From Arthrobacter sp. QXT-31 (GTDB lineage Bacteria; Actinomycetota; Actinomycetes; Actinomycetales; Micrococcaceae), in the NCBI RefSeq assembly GCF_001969265.1, contig NZ_CP019304.1:3410001-3474000 (forward strand): 64,000 nucleotides of DNA, read 5' to 3'. The notes beneath the pieces were generated by a model. The model was not told the origin of the DNA, did no database searches, and saw only the letters and a list, made by a program, of their open reading frames with translations. A program made the position numbers and the translations under genes. Positions 52,092-60,583 of this stretch are shown here, one piece after another. Positions within the stretch are counted from its first letter, which is position 1; the number at the start of each line of letters is the position of its first letter.

Positions 52092-53474
52092 ATGCCGTAC
52101 CTGCCCGAAACACGCATCCTGCTTGGCACCCAACTGGTGTTCAACGTGGGCTTCTACGCGGTCATTCCCTTCCTGGCCGGCGCCATGGGCGGGGATTTCG
52201 GGCTGGACGCCGCCGCCGTCGGACTTGTCCTGGGTGCCCGCACGTTCAGCCAGCAGGGCATGTTCCTGTTCGGCGGCCTGCTGGCCGACCGGTGGGGTGC
52301 CCGGCGGGCGATCCTGACCGGCTGCCTGGTCCGCATCGCCGGGTACGCTACCCTGGCGGCAGCTTCGGATTTCACGCTGTTCCTCCTCGGCGCCGTGCTG
52401 ACAGGTGCGGGAGGTGCGCTGTTCTCTCCGGCGCTGGAGTCCCGGTTGTCCCATGCCGACCGTGCTGAACACACCGACGAACGGGGTCCGGGCAAGGGCC
52501 GGCGCTCGGTGTTCGTCTGGCTGGCGATCACGGGGGAGATGGGCGCCCTTGCCGGCCCGCTGCTGGGGGCTGCCCTGCTCGGATGGGGCTTTGACGCGGC
52601 GCTGGCGGCGGGAATCGTAGTCTTCGTTGCCGTGACCGTGCTGCTGTGGTTCCGGCTCCCCGTGGCTCCGGGGGCTGTTTCGGCGGGAGCGCCGAAGACA
52701 TCGGGTGCAGGGAAACAGGAAGCCGCACCGGCCCATTCCAACGGCGCGCTCGGATGCCTGAAGAACCGGCGCTTCGTGGCGTTCTGCCTCCTGGCCAGCA
52801 CCAACATGGTGGCCTACAACCAGATGTATTTCGCGTTCCCGCTTGAGCTGGAGCGGCGGGGCCTGGACGCCTCGTGGCTGGCAATGCTCTTCCTGCTCGC
52901 CTCCGTGCTGACGTTGCTCCTGCAGCTGCCGGTGGCCGCGGCCGGCCAGCGGCTGGGGCCGGGACGGACCATGTCGGCCGGCTTCCTGCTCGTGGGGGCT
53001 GCCCTGGCGGCGGCCGCCGTGACGTCCGTGGATGCCGGATCCGTCCCGGCGGAAGCTTCCGGTTCTGCGCCGGGCGTTTCCTCCCCGGTCGTTTCCGTGG
53101 CACTGATGGCGGGCATCGTCGGCGCGCTGATCCTGGGCCACATGCTCCTCACGCCCACCATCCTGTCGCTGATCCCGCGGTTCATCCCGGCAAAGGGGCC
53201 GGCGTCGGGCCGTGGCGCCTACTACGGACTGTCCGCAACGTGCGGCGGCGTGGCCGTGCTGGCGGGAAATGCGGTGCTGGGGTGGCTGCTGGATCTGACC
53301 GGGCGTCACCACTGGTGGCCGGGTACACCCTGGCTGCCGATGATCGGGCTCGCGGTGCTGGCCGCGCTCACGCTGCCGCGGCTGCTGCAGGGACTGCACC
53401 GCGGCACCACCCAAGGTTCGGCGGCCGCAGCTCCCGAGGCTACAGCTCCCGAGGCGCGGGCCCGGCCCAACTGA
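52092..53474 (+). CDS. MFS transporter, last gene of the iron-boxed operon
   Basis: 460 residues, about twelve helices. The motif between helices 2 and 3 reads GGLLADRWGARRAI, as in drug:H+ exporters of the MFS. It lies 15 nt after the double ATPase gene, so it belongs to the operon. Staphylococcal-type metallophore loci place the MFS exporter CntE at the same position after the importer genes, so this protein may export a metallophore. Alternatively it imports or exports an unrelated substrate. The stop codon falls inside a 30-bp-arm hairpin. Confidence 0.85.
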   Translation: MPYLPETRILLGTQLVFNVGFYAVIPFLAGAMGGDFGLDAAAVGLVLGARTFSQQGMFLFGGLLADRWGARRAILTGCLVRIAGYATLAAASDFTLFLLGAVLTGAGGALFSPALESRLSHADRAEHTDERGPGKGRRSVFVWLAITGEMGALAGPLLGAALLGWGFDAALAAGIVVFVAVTVLLWFRLPVAPGAVSAGAPKTSGAGKQEAAPAHSNGALGCLKNRRFVAFCLLASTNMVAYNQMYFAFPLELERRGLDASWLAMLFLLASVLTLLLQLPVAAAGQRLGPGRTMSAGFLLVGAALAAAAVTSVDAGSVPAEASGSAPGVSSPVVSVALMAGIVGALILGHMLLTPTILSLIPRFIPAKGPASGRGAYYGLSATCGGVAVLAGNAVLGWLLDLTGRHHWWPGTPWLPMIGLAVLAALTLPRLLQGLHRGTTQGSAAAAPEATAPEARARPN

Positions 53475-53532
53475 CTCGCAGTTGTTGTCGTTTTGAGGGC
53501 TGAAAACGACAACAACTGCGAGTCAGTTGGGC
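53465..53532. repeat. long hairpin, family P copy 2
   Basis: Perfect 30-bp arms, 53465-53494 and 53503-53532, with an 8-nt loop (gagggctg). The core is identical to the copy at 46756. It includes the last codons and stop of the MFS gene and probably terminates both convergent transcripts. Confidence 0.92.
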
Positions 53533-53548
53533 AAGGGCGAGCGTCCTG

Positions 53549-54229
53549 TCAGTAGCCGTACCAGCGGCGGAGGGTGCTGTTGACGAGGCCGATCAGCACG
53601 GCCGTCCACCAGCACGCCTGTGAGATGCTGAGCGCGATCAGCAGCCGGTTTCGCAGCCGGCGCGCCAGTTCAGTGAAGCGTGTTTCCGGCGGGAGAGCGA
53701 ACATCCTGTGCATGGCCGGGGCGATGCTCAGCCCGTTCAGCATCAGGACAAGCACGCAGACGAGCTTGATGACGGTCACCGGGTTGGTGAGGTCGGGCTT
53801 GATGAGGGCTCCGGAGACCAGCAGCAGTGCCAGCCCGCCCCAGATCAGCGGCTTGGCTGCAGCCTCGAGCTTGGGCGATTCGTGCATTTGCACCTTGCCC
53901 ATGAGCCACAGCAGGCCGAGCCAGTCGACAACGAGGATGGTGCCGAAGGACAGCACCAGGGCGAGAATGTGGACGGCGAGCCCGATACGGTGCAGCTCCG
54001 GGCCGCAGTCCACGAAGTGCCCCACCAGCAGGGAGGCAACCCAGCCGGCGGTGCAGAGAATGCCGAGCAGGAACAGCCGGATGGTCTGCTTGAGGGTGAA
54101 GGTACGGATGCGGTTGTCCCGCCTGCGCCGGAATGGGCCGGAAGGGCGCTTGGAGCCAGGCTGGGGCACGGGGGTGGTTGCGGTTGAGGTTTCAGGGCGG
54201 GTCAAGGTGGTGCGGGTGTCGGCGATCAT
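53549..54229 (-). CDS. hypothetical membrane protein
   Basis: 226 residues; AAAGG precedes ATG 54229. After a basic cytoplasmic N-terminus of about 45 residues come five hydrophobic segments: IRLFLLGILCTAGWVASLLV, IGLAVHILALVLSFGTILVVDWLGLLWLM, PLIWGGLALLLVSGAL, VTVIKLVCVLVLMLNGLSIAP and LLIALSISQACWWTAVLIGLV, read in parts. The single VGHFVDCGPELH and a conserved-looking AVHILAL with His inside the membrane suggest possible heme or metal contact. I do not recognise a family. It is the only minus-strand gene before the exported acidic protein 338 nt upstream. Confidence 0.75.
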   Translation of the reverse strand: MIADTRTTLTRPETSTATTPVPQPGSKRPSGPFRRRRDNRIRTFTLKQTIRLFLLGILCTAGWVASLLVGHFVDCGPELHRIGLAVHILALVLSFGTILVVDWLGLLWLMGKVQMHESPKLEAAAKPLIWGGLALLLVSGALIKPDLTNPVTVIKLVCVLVLMLNGLSIAPAMHRMFALPPETRFTELARRLRNRLLIALSISQACWWTAVLIGLVNSTLRRWYGY

Positions 54230-54566
54230 AAATGCCGGCCTTTCATCACTGTTGTGCTCCCCTGAGAATGGTGCCGGGAGCGGGCTGGCCGGGACGTTCC
54301 GGACAGCAGGGAATTGCTGGGCTCGATTTGGGGATTTAAGGGTGCCGGGAGTGTCAGACGCGCTGCGGCGCAGGCGAGTTTCGGTCTACCTAAATGAATA
54401 CGATACAGGTTGATTTCCGAATTAAGCAAAGAAAATTTCTCACTCTTCGGCGCGTCGGCTGGAAATTTAACCCTACGTTCAGGTAATGCGCACAATGCGA
54501 TTAGGGCCGCAGACAACTGCAGAGGGCGCTGCCGCAGAGCGTTTATGCTCCGAGGTAATTTTCGTT

Positions 54567-55115
54567 TCAGTCGTCGGAACCGTGGCCGCCGCTGTCGTCG
54601 TCCGGTTCAGCTGCCTTGCGCTGTCCGCCCTTGTCATCGCCCGGTTCCGGGACCGTGCGCAGGCCACCTTTGTCGTCCTCCGGCTGGACAACGACGGCGG
54701 CACCACCGGCGGCGGGCCGGGAACCGGTGGTGCCGGTCGGCTGGGAGCCGGCGGGACCGGCGTCGTTCTTTTCCCCAACAGTGCCGCCTTTACCGTCACC
54801 GGGCACGGGCAACGGTGCCTTTTGCCGGCCGCCGTTATCGTCGTCATTGCGGTCCCAGGTTTCCGGCGGCACAGCCGTCTTCCTCGTGGCGGGAGCCGTG
54901 CCGCCGCCGGCGGACGCCGCATCCGGCGTCGCCTTAGCGCTGGCGGCGACGGCCGGGGTCGGGGTCCTGCCCGAGCTGTCCGGCAGGAGAATGCTGTTTG
55001 CGTTGCCGGTGCCTGCCGGCGTGGTGTTCAGCACCTGCGTGTTGACGGCGAGGGCAGCGGAACCGGTCACGAAGACGCCTGCCACGGCCAGCGAGAGGGC
55101 TGCTCGGGTTTTCAT
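54567..55115 (-). CDS. exported acidic, disordered protein (module copy 1)
   Basis: 182 residues; GGAG lies 6 nt before ATG 55115. The signal peptide MKTRAALSLAVAGVFVTGSAALA is cleaved near 23. The mature protein is Pro/Gly/Asp-rich and low complexity, with repeated DDKGG and similar units (DDDNGG, GDGKGG, DDKGG twice, DDDSGG) spaced 15-25 residues. Such acidic repeats can bind Ca2+, which is speculation. It lies 58 nt downstream of a small cytoplasmic protein gene that has a paralogue at 60211; that paralogue also sits next to an exported acidic protein. No known family is recognised. Confidence 0.75.
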   Translation of the reverse strand: MKTRAALSLAVAGVFVTGSAALAVNTQVLNTTPAGTGNANSILLPDSSGRTPTPAVAASAKATPDAASAGGGTAPATRKTAVPPETWDRNDDDNGGRQKAPLPVPGDGKGGTVGEKNDAGPAGSQPTGTTGSRPAAGGAAVVVQPEDDKGGLRTVPEPGDDKGGQRKAAEPDDDSGGHGSDD

Positions 55116-55173
55116 GGTGCACTCCAGGGGGTGTCGGAAATGATCGGGTGCAGGGCCCGGGCCGGGGCGGCAG

Positions 55174-55497
55174 TCACGTGCCGTCCTGGATCTCATGCAA
55201 ATGCGCCAGCATCGCCTGTTCCGGGTGGCCGGGATGTTCGGAGATGTGCCTGAGCAGCGACAGCCGGATCTCGGGATTCAGGTCGTCGTCGCCGAGGATT
55301 TCACCGATGAGCCGCATCAGTTGGCGGTGCAGTATTCCGCCCTGTGGCGCGTGTTGGGGTCCGCGCTGTGGGGTGTGCCCGGCAGCGGGGGCGGCGGGGA
55401 GTGCAGCGGATCGGCCGGCCGGATGGCTGGCGGGCCACCGCTCCGGCGTGGGTGGCTGCCAGTGGCTGCCGCCTGGTGAATACGGGTCCGGGCTCAT
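55174..55497 (-). CDS. small PGHPEQA-motif protein (module copy 1)
   Basis: 107 residues; GAAGG precedes ATG 55497. The N-terminal 50 residues are Pro-rich and disordered. The last 55 form a helical domain with LHRQLMRLIGEIL, then EIRLSLLRHISEHPGHPEQAMLAHL. The protein at 60211-60528 has the same domain (LHQQVLDIIHNVL ... EVRRRLLRHLAENPGHPEQALLDHL), so the two are paralogues. There is no signal peptide or membrane segment. I know no function for it. It is the first gene of a pair with the exported acidic protein. Confidence 0.75.
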   Translation of the reverse strand: MSPDPYSPGGSHWQPPTPERWPASHPAGRSAALPAAPAAGHTPQRGPQHAPQGGILHRQLMRLIGEILGDDDLNPEIRLSLLRHISEHPGHPEQAMLAHLHEIQDGT

Positions 55498-55916
55498 TTT
55501 ATTTACCTTCCACCTTCGCCGCCCCGCGGGCCCTTCCGGCTGCGCTGAGACCGGCGGCGTTGCCGGCAATCCCCGTTGGCAGGAGGATGTGCCGTCTGAC
55601 GGTATTGTTCGTCGGCGCCATGGTGGATTGCCGGTGAACCTTGGACTGCGGATCCCCCCGCTGCCGGGTGTGGCGGCAGTGCGCGGCTCCGGGATGGAAA
55701 CCGGAAGCTGGGGGTCCGGGTTCTCCAAGGTCTAACGGGATTTTCCGAGGAACGGTTGGCACGATCTTTCTATCTGGTCCGCCGCCACAGCCGCGAGTGG
55801 CGGTTCAGCCAGTTCGCCGGCCCGGCATCGCACCCCCCTGACATGCCGGGCCGGCAACCCCCAGGCCCTTGGAGCACCCGACTGATCACCAGGCCTTCAA
55901 TAGGTGGAAGGAACGG
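55498..55916. other. intergenic region
   Basis: 419 nt between the small-protein gene start and the aminotransferase end. It holds a terminator (55816-55855) and presumably the promoter of the small-protein pair. A TTG-started plus-strand frame from 55756 runs into the antisense of the aminotransferase and is not supported. Confidence 0.45.
55816..55855 (-). terminator. terminator of the methyltransferase-aminotransferase transcript
   Basis: GCCGGCCCGGCAT (55816-55828) pairs perfectly with ATGCCGGGCCGGC (55843-55855), loop 14 nt. It lies 61 nt past the aminotransferase stop on the minus strand. Confidence 0.7.
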
Positions 55917-57206
55917 TCAGGGCAGCTTCCTCGGGCTGGCGGGAACGATGGGGATCAGCCCGGTCGGCAGCTTGATCTCGGCGTCCTCGGGCCGGTCCTG
56001 TCCCGCACGTTCGATGGCCGCCCGGAAGTGGGGCAGGCTCCGTTCCACCATGTCCTCGCTGGCCGTGAGGGATATCCGGAAGAACCCCGGTGTTTCGAAC
56101 AGGACGCCCGGGAGCACAAAGACGTCCTCCTGGCTGAGGGCCTCGGTGAAGGCCTCGTCGTCCTGGATGGGGGAATGGACGAACAGGTAAAAGGTGCCTT
56201 CGGCGGGCCGGAGCCGGTATCCCATGCCGCCCAGCTCCTGGACCATGCGGTCCCGCTTTTGTTGCAGCTGGCCGACGTCGATAGTGAACGTCTCCAGCCG
56301 CGGGAGCGCATACTGCAGCACCGCGTTGGGGTAGATCCAGCCCATGGCCAACTGCATCGCCTCGATGGCGGTGCCGAGCTCCTTGCGGTCCGGCATGCTC
56401 GGCGGCAGTGCCAGGTACCCGATCCGCTCGCCCGGCGACAGGTGCGTCTTACCGTAGGAGTAGGCCAGCAACGTGTAGGGATAGAACTCCGCCGGGCTGT
56501 GGAAGCGGGCGCCGTCGAAGACGATCCTGTTGTACGGCTCATCGGACACCAGGTAGATCCGCCGGCCTATCCGCTCCGACGCGTCGTCGAGGAGCGCGGC
56601 CAGCTGGCGGAGGAGCTCGGGCGGGTAGATCCTTCCGGTCGGGTTGTTTGGCGAATTGATGATGACCACGCGGGTCCGCTGCGTGATGGCCGCTTCGATG
56701 GCGGCCAGATCGAGGTCGAAGGTTTCGAGGTCGATGCTGACCTTGACCGGGACCAGTCCTGCCTCGACGGCGAGCGGCTCGTAGAGGAACCAGGGCGGCA
56801 GGCTGTAGATGACCTCGTCGCCCGGATCGGTGACTGATTTCAGTGCCAGGGCGATGGCGGTGAAGCCTCCGGTGGTAAGGTACAGGTCCTCGGCTTCGAA
56901 CGGGACCTTCAATAACCGGCTCAGGGAATCTGCCGCCGCCTCCCGGGCGTCCACCTCGTTGGTCTTGTACGCGAACCACTGGTCATTGTGCGGGTGGAGC
57001 GCGTCCCGGAGGGCATCAACGTAGGCGTCCTGCGGCATCTGGTGCGGGTTGCCCAAGGTGAAGTCGCAGACGCCGGGCAGATGCTTGCGGCGGGCGTAGG
57101 TGGAATGGTTCAGGTGTTCCGAGATCCTCCGGAACGAGGGAATGCCGGCCACCTCAAGGGCGCGGCGCGATGCGGGTGAGCCGGCGGCGGCGGGGGAGTC
57201 CGTCAC
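55917..57206 (-). CDS. pyridoxal-phosphate aminotransferase, class I/II
   Basis: 429 residues from GTG 57206, which overlaps the methyltransferase stop by 4 nt (GTGA). The fold-type I marks are TTGGFTAIALAL (cofactor phosphate loop), NSPNNPTGRIYPP (Asn/Pro), VSDEPYNRIVF (Asp/Tyr) and the lysine block YSYGKTHLSPGERIGYLALP. The substrate Arg appears in PGFFRISLTAS near the end. It transfers an amino group between an amino acid and a keto acid in the cytosol; the amino acid is not evident. Its translational coupling to a methyltransferase suggests a joint task, perhaps making or altering a small metabolite. Confidence 0.9.
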   Translation of the reverse strand: MTDSPAAAGSPASRRALEVAGIPSFRRISEHLNHSTYARRKHLPGVCDFTLGNPHQMPQDAYVDALRDALHPHNDQWFAYKTNEVDAREAAADSLSRLLKVPFEAEDLYLTTGGFTAIALALKSVTDPGDEVIYSLPPWFLYEPLAVEAGLVPVKVSIDLETFDLDLAAIEAAITQRTRVVIINSPNNPTGRIYPPELLRQLAALLDDASERIGRRIYLVSDEPYNRIVFDGARFHSPAEFYPYTLLAYSYGKTHLSPGERIGYLALPPSMPDRKELGTAIEAMQLAMGWIYPNAVLQYALPRLETFTIDVGQLQQKRDRMVQELGGMGYRLRPAEGTFYLFVHSPIQDDEAFTEALSQEDVFVLPGVLFETPGFFRISLTASEDMVERSLPHFRAAIERAGQDRPEDAEIKLPTGLIPIVPASPRKLP

Positions 57207-58060
57207 AGCCCGGTTTCCTGGGGCTTGGCATTGGTCTTCGCCGTGAGCAGCAGGTACTCCCACTCCATCTGCGCCGGCGTATCACCGTGGGCTTCGATGT
57301 ACGTGCCGGCGAGCTCCGTGAGGGCCTCGTCCAGGGCCTTGGCCTTCTCGTCGTCACCGGACAGCGACTTGTACAGGGAGATGGTGGGGCCGTAGTGCGA
57401 CTTGAAATAGCGCACGAAGTCTTCAGGGTGGCGGAAACTCGTGATGGCCACGGTCCGCTTCTGCGCCCGGATGTCGTCCAGGCGGTCGCCGAACAGCTTG
57501 CGGACATGGTCTTCGCTGCCCCACAGCGGTGCGGGCTGCGCGCCGGGCGGTGGCGGCGGAGCGAAGGGCTTCATGGTGGCGAACATCTGCCCGATGAAAC
57601 CCTCCGGTGTCCAGTGCAGCAGCCCCACGGTTCCGCCCGGCCTGCAGACGCGCACCATTTCGTCGGCGCTCGCCTGGTGGTGCGGGGCGAACATGGCGCC
57701 GAGGCAGGACATGACGACGTCGAACTCGCCGTCCGCGAAGGGGAGGTTCTCGACGTCGGCCTCCACCCATTCGAGCTCAACGCCGCGGTCGGCAGCCTGC
57801 CGCCGGCCGGCGTCGAACATCTCCGGGGTGAGATCGCTGGCGACAACCCGGGCACCCATCATGGCCGCGGGGACGGCCGCGTTGCCGGCACCTGCGCCCA
57901 CGTCCAGGACGCGCTGGCGCGGCTTAATGTTGCAGGCCTCCACCAGGATGGCGCCCAGATCCGCGATGAGCTCGCTGGCGAGGGCAGGATAGTCACCCTG
58001 CGCCCACATCGCCCGGTGTTTTTCCTTCAGGGCTTTGTCCGCCCCGTCCTGGTCGTTCAT
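57203..58060 (-). CDS. class I SAM-dependent methyltransferase
   Basis: 285 residues from ATG 58060, with AGAGG upstream. SAM motif I is VLDVGAGAGNAAV (about 65-77), followed by acidic motif II (VVASDLTPEMF), VEADVENLPFADGEFDVV (motif III, read in parts) and the MSCLGAMFAPHHQ region. It matches the UbiE/methyltransferase-11 family that methylates small molecules. The gene overlaps the aminotransferase gene by 4 nt. The target is unknown. Confidence 0.9.
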   Translation of the reverse strand: MNDQDGADKALKEKHRAMWAQGDYPALASELIADLGAILVEACNIKPRQRVLDVGAGAGNAAVPAAMMGARVVASDLTPEMFDAGRRQAADRGVELEWVEADVENLPFADGEFDVVMSCLGAMFAPHHQASADEMVRVCRPGGTVGLLHWTPEGFIGQMFATMKPFAPPPPPGAQPAPLWGSEDHVRKLFGDRLDDIRAQKRTVAITSFRHPEDFVRYFKSHYGPTISLYKSLSGDDEKAKALDEALTELAGTYIEAHGDTPAQMEWEYLLLTAKTNAKPQETGL

Positions 58061-58211
58061 GTCCGCGCACCTCTGCTTTCGCAGGCTCAGTTGCAGCACA
58101 CTGCCGGGTCAGTGGAGGCTGGCCCAGTGAGGCTGTGGCAGTGGAGGCTGTGGTGCGACTTATTGTGGGCTTCACGGCTGGGCTTGTAAAGGTCGCCGGC
58201 GCAACCGCGGG

Positions 58212-58279
58212 ACCCAACTGACTGGCAGTAGTTGTCGTTTTGACGCCTGAAAACGACAACAAATGCGAGTCAGTTGGGT
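58212..58279. repeat. long hairpin, family P copy 3 (degenerate)
   Basis: Arms 58212-58241 and 58250-58279 match family P (AACTGACT...GTTGTCGTTTT) but differ from each other at three positions, so this copy has decayed. The loop is gacgcctg. Just upstream, 58110-58160 holds direct repeats of cagtggaggctg. It lies between the PAP2 gene end and the methyltransferase gene start. Confidence 0.85.
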
Positions 58280-58312
58280 GGTAACGCAGGGAGGGGAGGG
58301 TGGCGCCTTCCG

Positions 58313-59269
58313 TCAGTCCCGCCGTCGGACGGCATACGCGAACAGGGACGTCGTGGCCACGGTAGCCAGGTACCCTGCGATCACGATCAGCGAGATGCCC
58401 GCCCAGAAGTAGTTGGTGGTGCTGGCTTCCTGGCCGATGCCCGGGGCGATCATGACCAGCGAATACACGGACACCGCAGCCGAAGCCAGCCCGAGCACCG
58501 CGGGCAGCCCGATCCACAGCCGCGCCGATCCCCAGTGGCCGTCGAAGCCGTCCCAGACGTTCCACTCACGGCCGTCGTTGCGGAGGATCAGCCAGCCCGC
58601 GGGAATCGTGAAGCAGCCCACCACGAGGAACGCCGCCACCACATCCGCCGGCCGGTGCCACTGGTTCACGAGTGTGGACATGCCCGAGGCGATGGCGAAC
58701 GTGCCGCCCACAAAGCCAGCCAGCGGGCGCCACCGCGGGGACGCCATCAGGAACACGGCCGCCGCCGCGGACGCCGCCAGGGTGGTGTGTCCGGACGGCA
58801 GCGAATTCAGCTCCAGGGTCTCCACGCCGCGGTCCGGCCGCACCGGCAGCAGGGCCTTGAGCACCTGCGTGGCGATGTTCGCCGCGATGCACGCCGTGAC
58901 CGCTATCCCCGCGTCCCGCCAGCGGCGGTGGATCACCGTCACCAGAAGGACGACGACGGCGGCCATCACCAGGGAGATGGTGGGCAGCCAATCCAGGAAG
59001 CGGGTGGTCACCTTGCCCGCCGGCCCGTGGATTTCCACCGCCTCAACGAGGGCCGACTCGTCGATGAACTGGCCCGTCGTGGTGCGGACGAAGTAGTAGT
59101 AGGTGGCCGCGAGGCCCGTGGCGCAGGCCAAGGTGGCCACAGCAAACAGGAAGCCGGTGCCCGCTGCGAGGCGCATCCGGCCGGCTGACGGCTGGCGGCC
59201 CGGCTTCTGACGGCCCTGCTGCTGGCGGCCTTGCTTCTTACGGCGGGGGTCCCTGAGCTGGAAAGTCAT
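58313..59269 (-). CDS. PAP2-family membrane phosphatase
   Basis: 318 residues. A basic N-terminal tail has repeated QGRQ/PGRQ units. Six membrane helices follow. The three phosphatase motifs are present: KALLPVRP (about residue 137), PSGHT (about 158) and, after a 45-residue gap, SGMSTLVNQWHRPADV with the catalytic His and Asp. The enzyme removes phosphate from a lipid phosphate such as undecaprenyl pyrophosphate or phosphatidate on the outer face of the membrane. No ribosome-binding site is obvious before ATG 59269. It is monocistronic. Confidence 0.9.
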   Translation of the reverse strand: MTFQLRDPRRKKQGRQQQGRQKPGRQPSAGRMRLAAGTGFLFAVATLACATGLAATYYYFVRTTTGQFIDESALVEAVEIHGPAGKVTTRFLDWLPTISLVMAAVVVLLVTVIHRRWRDAGIAVTACIAANIATQVLKALLPVRPDRGVETLELNSLPSGHTTLAASAAAAVFLMASPRWRPLAGFVGGTFAIASGMSTLVNQWHRPADVVAAFLVVGCFTIPAGWLILRNDGREWNVWDGFDGHWGSARLWIGLPAVLGLASAAVSVYSLVMIAPGIGQEASTTNYFWAGISLIVIAGYLATVATTSLFAYAVRRRD

Positions 59270-59428
59270 CGTTACAAGCGTGTCACAGTTTGCTGGGAGG
59301 CGCCTGACCGGCGGGTGGGTGCCGCCCGTTTCCGGGCACCCTCGTCAAGGCGGCGCGGCTCTCGACACTCTCGCACACTCGACGGCGGGCCCCTCGACAC
59401 GGCTGTGCCGCACGATTACGTTGGGGCC

Positions 59429-59587
59429 ATGAGCGAAAACCCAGACAAGCCCCGCGCCGACCGCGATGAGCCCGCTCGCGAAGAAACCGACCTGAGCACC
59501 AAGCTGGACCCGGATTTCATCCCGCAGCAGGGCGAAACTCCTGAAGCGGAGCGCGCCCGGGAGCACCCCGAGGAAACCGGGAGCTGA
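59429..59587 (+). CDS. small acidic hypothetical protein, 52 aa
   Basis: ATG 59429 gives a highly charged, disordered protein: MSENPDKPRADRDEPAREE, then KLDPDFIPQQGETPEAERAREHPEETGS. The ribosome-binding site is weak. Similar short acidic proteins are common in Arthrobacter-type genomes, but I know no function. Codon use is normal for the window, which supports a real gene. Confidence 0.55.
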   Translation: MSENPDKPRADRDEPAREETDLSTKLDPDFIPQQGETPEAERAREHPEETGS

Positions 59588-59670
59588 CGACCCGCCGGCG
59601 CTAACGACCCCGCCGCTGCTATGAACAGCGGTGGCTAAGAACAGGGCCGGCCGGAGGCTAAAGTTGGTGC

Positions 59671-60063
59671 ATGGGCGGTCTCGTGGATGCACTTGGCCCC
59701 ATCCTGGAACTAATGACGTGGGTGGGCTTCCTCCCCGGCGTGCCGTTGCTCGTGTGGGGGCTGATTATCGAACGGCGCCGCTGCGCCTGGACCAAGACCA
59801 CGGGTGAGGTTTACACCGCCGGCGGCTTTACCGGTTTCCGCTGGACCGACCAGGAAAACGTGCCGCGCCAGACCCTCGTCGATTCCGACGTGGCACGGGG
59901 GCTAGTGGCCGGAACCCAGGTGGAGCTCCATTACGACCTCTGCCACCCTTCACGGTGGGGCCTGAAGCCGCCCAAGCACGACAACCTCATTCTGATCCTC
60001 GGCTGGATCCTCACCGGCGTAGGCGTCCTGAGCTTCATCGGGGGATTTGTGGTGCTGCTCTGA
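59671..60063 (+). CDS. DUF3592-like membrane protein
   Basis: 130 residues with two membrane helices: LMTWVGFLPGVPLLVWGLII near the N-terminus and LILILGWILTGVGVLSFIGGFVVLL at the C-terminus. Between them is a soluble sheet domain (TTGEVYTAGGFTGF, VELHYDLCHPSRW). The layout, with the beta domain between two helices and a LVAGTQVELHYDL-type strand, is that of DUF3592 proteins. The function of the family is unknown. Confidence 0.75.
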   Translation: MGGLVDALGPILELMTWVGFLPGVPLLVWGLIIERRRCAWTKTTGEVYTAGGFTGFRWTDQENVPRQTLVDSDVARGLVAGTQVELHYDLCHPSRWGLKPPKHDNLILILGWILTGVGVLSFIGGFVVLL

Positions 60064-60210
60064 GGCTCCTGCCTCTTTTGTAAACCGCACCGGGCCGGCT
60101 GCTTGGGCCACCCAGCCTGGCCGGACATGCATCGGGTACCCGTGCCGCGGCGGGTACCCGGTCTGTGGGGCAGCCGGAGCTGCCGTATTTGTCTCTCATG
60201 TGTTCGTCCG

Positions 60211-60528
60211 TTAGGCGTGCGGTTCGGCTGCTGCAGCCCGCTCGCCGCGCGGGGGACGCCCGCCGCGCCGGTTCCTGTCGCGCAGGTGGTCCAGCAGCGC
60301 CTGTTCGGGATGCCCGGGGTTCTCCGCCAAGTGGCGCAGGAGCCGGCGCCGCACCTCGGAGCGCGGATCGGCGGTGGAGAGCACGTTGTGGATGATGTCC
60401 AGGACCTGTTGATGCAGCTCCGAGTCGTCCACCATCACGGTGGTCGGCTGGCCGTAGGGTGAGTCGACCGTGGAGCCCCACCGGTCCGGCGGAATGGGCT
60501 CGTACAGATCGCGGAATTCGGTGTGCAT
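60211..60528 (-). CDS. small PGHPEQA-motif protein (module copy 2)
   Basis: 105 residues; AAGGAG is 6 nt before ATG 60528. The helical domain LHQQVLDIIHNVL ... EVRRRLLRHLAENPGHPEQALLDHL is a clear paralogue of the 55174 protein; its N-terminus (EFRDLYEPIPPDRWG) and basic Arg-rich C-terminus differ. It lies 55 nt downstream of an exported acidic protein gene and two more genes upstream is a two-component system, all on the same strand. The hairpin-rich stretch 60130-60165 (repeated cgggtaccc) may end the transcript. Confidence 0.78.
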   Translation of the reverse strand: MHTEFRDLYEPIPPDRWGSTVDSPYGQPTTVMVDDSELHQQVLDIIHNVLSTADPRSEVRRRLLRHLAENPGHPEQALLDHLRDRNRRGGRPPRGERAAAAEPHA

Positions 60529-60583
60529 CACTGACTCCTTATTGCGGTGGGAAACTGCTTCTTCGGGTTGCCGCCGCGTGCGT

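Noticed and set aside
55756..56190. Plus-strand TTG-started frame with a passable ribosome-binding site
   Set aside because: Two thirds of it is antisense to the aminotransferase and the translation has no domain; it also crosses a terminator hairpin.
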